Positions 52,519 through 59,842 of a stretch of 64,000 bases of DNA are shown one piece after another. The DNA is from Xanthomonas sp. 10-10. GTDB taxonomy: Bacteria; Pseudomonadota; Gammaproteobacteria; Xanthomonadales; Xanthomonadaceae. The DNA lies in contig NZ_CP144460.1 of the NCBI RefSeq assembly GCF_040182365.1, forward strand, positions 4,766,935 through 4,830,934, written 5' to 3'. The notes beneath the pieces are model-generated. The model ran no database searches, was not told where the DNA came from, and saw nothing but the letters and a program-made list of their open reading frames with translations. The position numbers were made by a program, and so were the translations under genes. Each line of letters opens with the position of its first letter. Positions within the stretch are counted from its first letter, which is position 1.

Positions 52519-52557
52519 CTGTACGACAATCTGATATAAATCGAACAAGTCGTACGG
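52519..52557. promoter_or_regulatory. Candidate LysR operator in the divergent promoter
   Basis: A 7-bp inverted repeat, GTACGAC at 52521-52527 and GTCGTAC at 52549-52555, lies in the 232-base gap between the aldo/keto reductase and LysR genes, ending 13 bases before the LysR ATG. The AT-rich centre contains TGATATAAAT. LysR-type regulators usually bind such interrupted dyads in the shared promoter. Confidence 0.6.
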
Positions 52558-52568
52558 AAATCCGAACA

Positions 52569-53471
52569 ATGCCCAATCGCCTGGCAGACATGGATGCATT
52601 CGTGCGCGTGGCGCGGGCAGGCGGTTTCCGGGAAGCGGCCAAAAGCGCGGGCCAGAGTGCGTCCAACTTCAGCGATGCGATCAAGCGCATGGAGTCCTGG
52701 CTCGGCGTGCGGCTGTTCAACCGCACCACGCGCAGCGTCGTGCTGACCGATGCAGGCAAGGCACTGCTGGCCCGCATCGAGCCCGCATTGATCGAACTCG
52801 ATGGCGCCAAGGAAGTCATGAGCGCGTTCCGCGACACGCCGACAGGAACACTGCGGTTGAACGTGCCGGTCAGCGCGGCCTGTCTGGTGCTGCCACGGAT
52901 CCTGCCGCCGTTCCTGGCGGCCTATCCGGATATCACCGTGGAGATCCTGACCGAAGAGAGTTTCGTCGACGTCATCGCCGCAGGCTGCGACGCCGGCATC
53001 CGCTACGGCGAGCGGCTGCAGCAGGACATGGTGGCCATCCCGATCGGCCCACGTGTGCAGCGCAGCGCAACGGCGGCCGCGCCCGGCTACCTGGATCGGC
53101 GCGGCCGGCCGACGCATCCCCGGGAGCTGGTCGGCCACGACTGCATCCGTGGCCGCTTTCCAAGCGGCGTGATCGCCGAATGGGAATTCGAGCGCAACGG
53201 CGAAGTGGTCACCATCGTTCCGCGCGGGCAACTGCTGGTGGAGATCGGCGGGGGAATCGAGCTCGCCATTCAATCGGCGGTGGCCGGAAGCGGGATCGTC
53301 CACCTGTTCGAGCAATGGCTTCAGCCGCACCTGGATGCGGGCGCGCTCGAACCGGTGCTGCGTCCCTGGTGGCAGCCGTTCCAGGGGCCGTACCTGTACT
53401 ACCCCAACCGCAACCTCACGCCACCGGCGCTGCGGGCCTTCATCGAATTCGTCAAGCAGTTGCCGGACTGA
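52569..53471 (+). CDS. LysR-family transcriptional regulator
   Basis: A 300-residue regulator with the N-terminal winged helix-turn-helix (MDAFVRVARAGGFREAAKSA, then SNFSDAIKRMESWLGVRLFN) and the LysR effector domain (GTLRLNVPVSAACLVLPRIL to the C-terminus). The ATG at 52569 gives the standard length; the longer open frame lacks homology. It is divergent from the aldo/keto reductase gene, the usual layout for a LysR gene and its target. Inducer unknown. Confidence 0.93.
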   Translation: MPNRLADMDAFVRVARAGGFREAAKSAGQSASNFSDAIKRMESWLGVRLFNRTTRSVVLTDAGKALLARIEPALIELDGAKEVMSAFRDTPTGTLRLNVPVSAACLVLPRILPPFLAAYPDITVEILTEESFVDVIAAGCDAGIRYGERLQQDMVAIPIGPRVQRSATAAAPGYLDRRGRPTHPRELVGHDCIRGRFPSGVIAEWEFERNGEVVTIVPRGQLLVEIGGGIELAIQSAVAGSGIVHLFEQWLQPHLDAGALEPVLRPWWQPFQGPYLYYPNRNLTPPALRAFIEFVKQLPD

Positions 53472-53539
53472 GCGTGCGCGATGCACGGCTGCCCGGCGTG
53501 TCGCACCCTTGGCTGCATCGCCCACTGCATGCGCTGGAG

Positions 53540-54844
53540 TCAGCGCGCGGCGGGCTGCCGCCGTGCCGACTTCAGGCGCGCCAGCTGGGCTTCGTAGGCG
53601 CGGGCGAACTCGTCGCCGAACAGGCGGCGGAAGCAGTCGTCCGGATCGCCGCGCAGTTGTTCGAAGTTGTCGCGGTAACGCTCCCAGTAACGGCCCTTGC
53701 CGCCGAAGCTCAGGCGCTTGCCGCCGGCGTCGGCCTCCTGTTCCAGACGGTCGGGGCTGAAGTGGAACAGCATCGCGTCGAAGGCGGCGCGCATGCCCGC
53801 CAGCATCGCCATCTGGTGGCAGCGGATGTCGTCGAAGGCGTCCTCGAAGGCAGGCACACCGGACAGAAATGAAGCGCTTGGCGGGGCCAGCAGTTTCTGC
53901 AGCGCGTCTTCGGCGGTGGCGGCGAACTTGAGCGGGTTGTTCTCCGAGCGCTGTATCACCGTCACCGGCAAGCGAAAGGTGTTCTTGATCTCGGCGCGTG
54001 CGCGCAGCACGTCCATGACGCCATCCACCACGATGGTGAAGATGCGCTCCAGCTCCGGTGGCACGGCCAGCGTCGATGCCGGCGCGCTGCCTGATCTCTG
54101 CAAGGCCAACGCTGCCACGGGTGGCGCAGGGACCGTCGACGCGGGCGGCGCAAAGTCGCCCATCGTCAGGTCCCAGTTCTCCGGTAGCGTGGCGCGCGCC
54201 TCACCGTTGCCAGGCGGACGGAAGTGATCGTGACTGGCGTTGCTGTGATTCCATGCGCTGGACCCCACGCTCGGTGCTGGAGCCGGTAACGGGTCGAGCA
54301 GCCGCAATGGATCGAGCTCGCGTGGCGTGCTGCCGAGCAGCAGGCCTTCCAACGGGTCGTCGGTGACAGGATGCGCAGCAAGCGGCGCACCGAAGTCCAG
54401 CAGGTCGAACGCGTGCGCAGGCGTGGCGGTGCGCATCGGCGATGGCGGTGGCGCGACCTGGGTGCGGTCGTCCATGGCGTCCGGCAGCGGATCCAACGCA
54501 GCTGCGAGGTCCGGCGCGGCGCCCGGGGAGTGCACCTGCACCTGGATTTCAAAACTGTCCAGTTGCAGGCGATCGCCATCGCTCAACGCGCAAGGATCGG
54601 CACGCGTGAGCGCCACGCCGTTGAGCGACATGCCATTGGTGCTGCGGTCTTCGATGAAGTACATGCCATTGAGGAAGCGCACCACCGCATGCGTGCGCGA
54701 GACGCCTGGCGCCGCCAGCACCCAATCGCTTTCATCGGAACGGCCAATGCTTCCACCACTGCCGGCAAAGCGCTTTTGCGCGCTGGCCCCGAATTGCGCG
54801 GCATGCACGCCGCCGACGGTGAGAATCAACTGCGAACTGGACAC
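53540..54844 (-). CDS. tagH: T6SS FHA-domain protein (TagH/Fha)
   Basis: A 434-residue protein with an N-terminal FHA domain (GGSIGRSDESDWVLAAP, GVSRTHAVVRFLNG, DRSTNGMSLNG) that binds phosphothreonine, a Pro/Ala-rich linker of about 150 residues, and the C-terminal TagH domain (LDRTFRL-like NTFRLPVTVIQRSENNPLKF, FEDAFDDIRCHQMAMLAGMR, RYWERYRDNFEQLRGDPDDC). It is the expected target of the PpkA-type kinase and of TagF. It is separated from tssK by the LysR/aldo-keto reductase/zinc-ribbon insert and has its own upstream gap of 322 bases. Confidence 0.93.
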   Translation of the reverse strand: MSSSQLILTVGGVHAAQFGASAQKRFAGSGGSIGRSDESDWVLAAPGVSRTHAVVRFLNGMYFIEDRSTNGMSLNGVALTRADPCALSDGDRLQLDSFEIQVQVHSPGAAPDLAAALDPLPDAMDDRTQVAPPPSPMRTATPAHAFDLLDFGAPLAAHPVTDDPLEGLLLGSTPRELDPLRLLDPLPAPAPSVGSSAWNHSNASHDHFRPPGNGEARATLPENWDLTMGDFAPPASTVPAPPVAALALQRSGSAPASTLAVPPELERIFTIVVDGVMDVLRARAEIKNTFRLPVTVIQRSENNPLKFAATAEDALQKLLAPPSASFLSGVPAFEDAFDDIRCHQMAMLAGMRAAFDAMLFHFSPDRLEQEADAGGKRLSFGGKGRYWERYRDNFEQLRGDPDDCFRRLFGDEFARAYEAQLARLKSARRQPAAR

Positions 54845-55166
54845 GACACGGACTCCTGCAAACGATGGTGGGCGTCAGACAGCGATGCGCTGCAATTCAA
54901 AATCCCTTGCTGGACGCCACACACCGCACCGCGCACCCGGCACGGCCCGGCGACAACCCGACGGCTGGCAGAGGACGGCTGCGCCGCGGCGACTGCAGCG
55001 CCGCTTCGATGGCGAACACGGCAATGCACCCTGCAGACCGTTGATGTCAGGCCGACGCACGGCGCACGGGGCCAGGCCCTGGATGCGAGCGGCACATCCC
55101 GACTCCACGCCAGGCATGCCAACCTGTCCGCTAGGTGGGTTTGAGCCTGCTTCCCATGCCTGGTCA
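54845..55166. other. Gap upstream of the FHA gene
   Basis: These 322 bases between the FHA start and the DUF6931-type stop hold no gene that I can support. The FHA promoter should be here. No clear repeat or terminator is seen. Confidence 0.45.
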
Positions 55167-55715
55167 TCACTGCACCTGCGCATTGGCCAGCAACTCCAGC
55201 GCGTGTGCGGCATACCCCGTGCGGCGCGTCTGCAGCTGCGCCGGCTCACGCGCGGCAAGCAAGGTGATTGCGGCGGCCACCGCGCGTGCGGTCAGGTGCT
55301 CGGGCGGTGGCACCGGCGTGGCCTGCTGCGGTGGCGCCAGGCTGCCGCCGGACCAGGCCACTGCCGCCGCCAACCAGGCGCCCAACGAGACGTAACCGCC
55401 TGCATGCGCAAACGCCTGCGCGGCACGGCGGTGCGCTTCGCTGGGATCGCGCACCCACTTCTCGGCCAGCGCGGCGCCGACGCGGTCTTCCTCGTCCAGC
55501 GTTTCGCCGCGCACGCATTGGCACAGCCAGGCCACCGCATAGCGCTTGGGCAGCAGGCGCGCGAGCAGCTTGATCGCATCCTCGCCATGCCCCTGCGCCA
55601 GCAACGCACGCACCGCTGCCTGCGGCGCCATCGTCGCGCCCAGCTGCGCACGTGCAGCCGCGGACACCTGCATGTCCGCACACGCCTGCGCCAGCGAGAG
55701 ATCGGGCGCGCTCAT
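55167..55715 (-). CDS. DUF6931-type T6SS-associated protein
   Basis: A 182-residue helical protein beginning MSAPDLSLAQACADMQVSAA, with LARLLPKRYAVAWLCQCVRG and AEKWVRDPSEAHRRAAQAFA in the middle and a proline-rich short linker before a C-terminal helix pair. This pattern matches the DUF6931 group found next to vgrG or T6SS genes; its role is unknown, possibly as an adaptor or chaperone. The ATG overlaps the vgrG stop (ATGA at 55715-55712), so it is translated with VgrG. Confidence 0.7.
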   Translation of the reverse strand: MSAPDLSLAQACADMQVSAAARAQLGATMAPQAAVRALLAQGHGEDAIKLLARLLPKRYAVAWLCQCVRGETLDEEDRVGAALAEKWVRDPSEAHRRAAQAFAHAGGYVSLGAWLAAAVAWSGGSLAPPQQATPVPPPEHLTARAVAAAITLLAAREPAQLQTRRTGYAAHALELLANAQVQ

Positions 55716-57676
55716 CCGATCATGATCAGGCCGCCGCCAACCTGCACCAGCGCATCGGCCTTGATGTTCACCAGCGGGCCCTTGACCGTGGCAGACGCGC
55801 CGGCTTCGGCGCTGAGCATGCCGCCCGAAGACAGCTTGAGCGTACCGTCGCCCACCACTTCGGTCGCCGGCGAGGTGGCCTGCAGCTGTGCATCGGCAAT
55901 CAACTTGATCGCCAGCGAGGTGGTCTTGGCTTCGGAGGTCGCATCGACCAGGATCTTGATGCCGCTGAGCACGATGTCGCCGTTGCGCTTCATCAGCAGG
56001 CGCGAACTGCCGGTGACCAGCTCGATCTCTTCGCCGGCCTTGAGCAACAGCTTCTTGCCCACATCCACGCTGTCGTTGTTCTCGATGCGGGCACTGCGAT
56101 CGTGCCTGACCGTGAGGACCTGGTCGTTGGTCACGGTGGCGGTGTGGTCGTTCAGCACCTCTTCGCGCAGATCGCGTTGCGCGCGCAGATAGACTTCTTC
56201 GTGGCCGGCCTTGTCGTCGAAGCGCAGCTCGTTGAAGTCCGCGCTGCCGCCGAGCAGGCTGCGGCTACGCATACCGCTCTGGGTCTTGTTGTCCGGCAAG
56301 GCGAACGGCACTGCATGATCGGCGTTGTAGACGCTGCCTACGATCAACGGGCGGTCCGGATCGCCTTCCAGGAAGCTCACCACCACTTCCTGCCCGACCC
56401 GCGGCAGGCTCATCGCGCCCCAGCCCTTGCCCGCCCACATCGAGGCCACGCGCACCCAGCAGGACGGTGCACCGTGTGGGCGCGCGGATGTGGCCCAGTG
56501 AAAGGTCACCTGCACACGGCCATGCGCATCCACCACGATGTCTTCGTCGGTATCGCCGGTCACCACCGCGGTCTGCAGGCCGGCGATGCTGGGGGTGGGC
56601 GTGCGCCGCAGACTACGGAACGGCAGCCGGCTTTCCATCACCTGCACGGTGCTGGAAAACGGCGCTTCGTCGCCATGCTCCGGCGCGGCCAGCGTGGTCT
56701 GTGCCGACAACACCAGATATTGCTGGTTGACCGGAGCGCATGGATGCCCGCGCAGGGTGAACAGCGCACCGACCATCAGGCCGCAGGCATTGGTGGTTGC
56801 GTGGTGGCTGGCACGCTGCACGTTGAGCGCCTCGGTACGCACTTGCGCGTAGCGGCTGCCGTCGGCTTGCAGTGCATGCGGACCCGGATAATCGAATGCG
56901 TTCAGCGCGTCCACCTGATGCAGCTCGTCCCCGCTGGCGTCGGCCTCTGCTGCCAGTGAGGCACGCGGCTGCTGTGGGTCGTAGTCGGCGAGCGCGTGAC
57001 GGGTGGGATGCAGCGCGCGGGCGCTGCGCCACTGGCTCACCACCGAGCGCAGGATGCGCCGCTGTTGCATTTCAGGCGGCACGTACGGCAGGGTGTCCAC
57101 TCCGTTGCGTACCGCATGCGCGCCAAGCGCGTCGCAGAGCACCAGCGTGTGCGCGTTGCGCGCATGCGTGAAGTAGTAATAGATGCCTTCCTGCTCCAGC
57201 AGCCGGCTGATGAAGCTGAAGTCGTCTTCGCGGTATTGCACGCAATACACCCGCTTGGGGTATTGCGCGCTCAGCTGCTGCTGGATGTCGCTGTAGCCGC
57301 TCTCGCCCAGCACGCTGGTGACGATCTCCGGAACGCTCAGGTCCTGATAGATGCGGCAATCGCGGCGCTGGGTCAGCAACCATGGCCGCGGGACCACATG
57401 CAGCTCGAGCACGGTGTAGGAAAGCGCGTCGATCACGGTGAAGCCGGCCTGTGCGCAGGTTGCCACGATGCCGTGGTACCAGCGCTGCGTGCCGTTGTCG
57501 TCGGCCAGCTCCACGGCGACCGGTGTGGCCAGCAGCGCGCGCAGGTTGGGCTGTGCGTCCGTGCACAAGGCGTCGATGCGGAACTCGAACAGCTGCCCCA
57601 GCGCTTCGCTGGCCTGCATGCGGTGCAGCAGCAGGCGCTCGCCAAGGTCGGAGTGCAGCGTGATGGTGCGCGGCAT
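55712..57676 (-). CDS. vgrG: T6SS spike protein VgrG
   Basis: A 654-residue trimeric spike protein. Gp27-like part: LHRMQASEALGQLFEFRID, REDDFSFISRLLEQEGIYYY; gp5 OB-fold: HGRVQVTFHWATSARPHGAP, WVRVASMWAGKGWGAMSLPR, GQEVVVSFLEGDPDRPLIVG; then the needle (FDDKAGHEEVYLRAQRDLRE, and repeats such as NDSVDVGKKLLLKAGEEIEL). It ends shortly after the needle without an added toxin domain. ATG at 57676 (MPRTITLHSD) is preferred; 27 more codons are open upstream. The C-terminus should bind the PAAR protein or an adaptor. Confidence 0.95.
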   Translation of the reverse strand: MPRTITLHSDLGERLLLHRMQASEALGQLFEFRIDALCTDAQPNLRALLATPVAVELADDNGTQRWYHGIVATCAQAGFTVIDALSYTVLELHVVPRPWLLTQRRDCRIYQDLSVPEIVTSVLGESGYSDIQQQLSAQYPKRVYCVQYREDDFSFISRLLEQEGIYYYFTHARNAHTLVLCDALGAHAVRNGVDTLPYVPPEMQQRRILRSVVSQWRSARALHPTRHALADYDPQQPRASLAAEADASGDELHQVDALNAFDYPGPHALQADGSRYAQVRTEALNVQRASHHATTNACGLMVGALFTLRGHPCAPVNQQYLVLSAQTTLAAPEHGDEAPFSSTVQVMESRLPFRSLRRTPTPSIAGLQTAVVTGDTDEDIVVDAHGRVQVTFHWATSARPHGAPSCWVRVASMWAGKGWGAMSLPRVGQEVVVSFLEGDPDRPLIVGSVYNADHAVPFALPDNKTQSGMRSRSLLGGSADFNELRFDDKAGHEEVYLRAQRDLREEVLNDHTATVTNDQVLTVRHDRSARIENNDSVDVGKKLLLKAGEEIELVTGSSRLLMKRNGDIVLSGIKILVDATSEAKTTSLAIKLIADAQLQATSPATEVVGDGTLKLSSGGMLSAEAGASATVKGPLVNIKADALVQVGGGLIMIG

Positions 57677-57815
57677 CGAAGCATCCACAGGTGAGTGAGC
57701 AACGCACGACGCGCTGACCGGCAGCCCCGGAGTGACGGCCTGCAAGGACCACCGCATGCCATTGCTGCCGGGGTCATGCTCACACGCGTGCGGCCGGCAA
57801 AGCCGACATTTCGTC

Positions 57816-59168
57816 TCAGGGCTGTACAGCTGTGCGTGCGGTCACGACCCAGCCATGCACCGGCTGTCCGCGCTCGCTGCGCAGCACATCCAGCGCGATG
57901 GCAATCGGCTGCAGGCCGGCGCTGTGCAGCGCGGCCAGCACATGCGCATGGCTATGCCGGTAGCGGCCGCTGGCATCCAGTTCCACCGCATCGGCGGCGG
58001 TCTCCAGGGCTTCGACGGTAAAGCCCAGCACGCCGCCCGGCCGCAGCGCTGCGGCTGCGGCGGCAAGCACCGGGTGCAGCGCACCGAAGTACACCAGCGT
58101 GTCTGCCGAGGCGATGACGTCCCAGTGCGTCGGCCGGCCTTGCAGGTAGGCGGTGAGTTCGGCAACTTCCAGCATGTCGTAGCCGCCGCGCTGCCGTGCC
58201 TTGGCCACCATGCCCGGCGACAGGTCCACCCCGACCAACTGCTGCGCATACGGGCGCAGCAACGCTGCGCACAGCCCGGTACCGCAGCCTGCATCCAGGA
58301 TGCCGAGCGCAGCCTGCGGCGCGGGCAGACACGCGGCCAGCGCCTCGCTCAGCCGCTGCGGCGCGCGGTAGTCCAGGTTGTGCAGCAATTGCTCGTCGAA
58401 GCTGTCGGCGAAGCCGTCGAACAGCTCGCGCACATAGGTGTCGCCTGCACGCGGCGGCGGTGCGGCGCCACCGCAGGCTGCCAGCATGTGCGTGGCCACG
58501 GCATTGCCCGGGTCGCGCGCCAGCCATGCACGGTAGACCGCCTGCGCCTGGATGTGTTCGCCCAGCAAGTACAGACCGGTGCCCAGGGCCTCGCGCGCAT
58601 GCAGGTGCTCCGGCGCCACGCTGCAGGCCTGCTGCAGGCATTCCACCGATTGCTGCAGGTGCTCGGCGGCTTGCGCGTTGTTGCGCAGGAACAAGCCGAG
58701 CAGGTAGTGCCCGTGCGCCGATTGGGGATAGGTGTGCAGCAACGCAGCGTAGGTCAGGAAGGCTTCCTCCGGGCGGCGCTGCGCTTCGAGCACGGCGGCC
58801 AGATTGGCCAGCGCATCGGCATGCGCCGGTTCCAGCGCAAGCGCACGGCGATAACACTGTTCGGCATCGCCCAGCCGGCCGCATTCGCGATGCACGTTGC
58901 CCAGGTTGTTGCAGGCATCCGGCTGCGCAGGCGCCAGCCGCAAGGCCTGGCTGATGGCCTCCACCGCCGCTGCGCTCTTGCCTTGCTGATGCAGCAACAC
59001 GCCCTGGTAATGCAACGCCTGCGCATGGCCGGGCTGCACGTTCAGCAGTTGGGCATACGCCTGCGCGGCCTGGTCGAGCTTGCCGGCGCGATGGGCCTGC
59101 ATCGCGCTGTGCAGCACGGCGTCCAGGTCGGTGTGTGTGTGGGCGATCGCGTGGCGGGCAGGCTGCAT
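57816..59168 (-). CDS. TPR protein fused to a SAM-dependent methyltransferase
   Basis: A 450-residue two-domain protein. Residues about 15-235 are tetratricopeptide repeats (AGKLDQAAQAYAQLLNVQPG, HAQALHYQGVLLHQQGKSAA, PDACNNLGNVHRECGRLGDA). From about 250 a class I methyltransferase follows: YVRELFDGFADSFDEQLLHN, SAM-binding ILDAGCGTGLCAALL, VGVDLSPGMVAKARQRGGYD and VLAALHSAGL. This arrangement is known for tetratricopeptide methyltransferases of unknown target. A strong ribosome binding site (AAGGAGA) precedes the ATG. It lies between vgrG and the PAAR gene, where T6SS effectors or adaptors usually sit. Confidence 0.9.
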   Translation of the reverse strand: MQPARHAIAHTHTDLDAVLHSAMQAHRAGKLDQAAQAYAQLLNVQPGHAQALHYQGVLLHQQGKSAAAVEAISQALRLAPAQPDACNNLGNVHRECGRLGDAEQCYRRALALEPAHADALANLAAVLEAQRRPEEAFLTYAALLHTYPQSAHGHYLLGLFLRNNAQAAEHLQQSVECLQQACSVAPEHLHAREALGTGLYLLGEHIQAQAVYRAWLARDPGNAVATHMLAACGGAAPPPRAGDTYVRELFDGFADSFDEQLLHNLDYRAPQRLSEALAACLPAPQAALGILDAGCGTGLCAALLRPYAQQLVGVDLSPGMVAKARQRGGYDMLEVAELTAYLQGRPTHWDVIASADTLVYFGALHPVLAAAAAALRPGGVLGFTVEALETAADAVELDASGRYRHSHAHVLAALHSAGLQPIAIALDVLRSERGQPVHGWVVTARTAVQP

Positions 59169-59484
59169 GCGGCATCTCCTTGGTGGCTAGGACGCAGGCG
59201 ATGCGTCGAATGACGGCGGATCGGGCAACGCTGGCGTGCCGTTGCTGGCGATGCATCTGCGCGTGGACACTGCGGTCGCAACGCTCAGCTGTTTTTCGTA
59301 GCGTTTTTAACTCTTCTGAAGACGCGCAGAGGCCGATCATGACGACCGCTCGGTTGCATGCGCACGCAACCGGTCGCTGCGATGGCGCCGCTGCGGATGC
59401 AGCGACGATCGCCGACGTCTCGCGCGCCGCGGCGCCATGTGTCAACCATGCAAGCCCAGCGCACTGCGCACCCCGGCCAGGCCA
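59169..59484. other. Gap between the methyltransferase and PAAR genes
   Basis: These 316 bases hold no supported gene. An AT-rich patch at about 59288-59320 (TTTTTCGTAGCGTTTTTAAC) is a plausible promoter for the minus-strand methyltransferase-vgrG genes and could be a target of the nearby ECF sigma factor, but its consensus cannot be read from one site. Confidence 0.4.
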
Positions 59485-59772
59485 TCAGCCGATCAACACC
59501 GTAAAGCAGCCCAGGCTGATCACCCCGCCATGCGCGGTGCTGTCGCCCAGACGGGCCGCCGGTTGGCCGCTGATGATCACGGTCGGCGCGCCCACCACGA
59601 TGCTGTCCGGCGGGCCCACGCACACCGCCGAATCGCCGATGCGCGCGGCCGGCAGGCCACCGATCAACACCGTCGGTGCGCCAGGCCCGATGATCGGCCC
59701 GCCCACATGCGGCACCACCCCGGTGACCATCGGGCAGACATGCAGATCGGTCAGGCGTGCGGCAGGTTGCAC
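59485..59772 (-). CDS. PAAR-domain T6SS spike tip
   Basis: A 95-residue protein made of a PAAR domain only: MQPAARLTDLHVCPMVTGVV, then repeated loops with GLPAARIGDSAVCVGPP and GQPAARLGDSTAHGG. The His and Cys residues (CPM, AVC, HGG) fit the zinc site at the cone tip. PAAR proteins sharpen the VgrG spike and can carry effectors, here non-covalently because no toxin domain is fused. It lies between pknS and the methyltransferase gene on the same strand. Confidence 0.95.
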   Translation of the reverse strand: MQPAARLTDLHVCPMVTGVVPHVGGPIIGPGAPTVLIGGLPAARIGDSAVCVGPPDSIVVGAPTVIISGQPAARLGDSTAHGGVISLGCFTVLIG

Positions 59773-59842
59773 GGGGGGCGCTCCGGCGCTGGCGGTACGG
59801 GCACTATCCCGCCGCGTGACGCCGCTGACCCGGCAATTCGTC

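Noticed and set aside
55712-57676. VgrG with an extended effector domain
   Set aside because: The protein ends about 70 residues after the needle repeats with Gly/Ala-rich beta-prism-like sequence and has the normal length for a structural VgrG.
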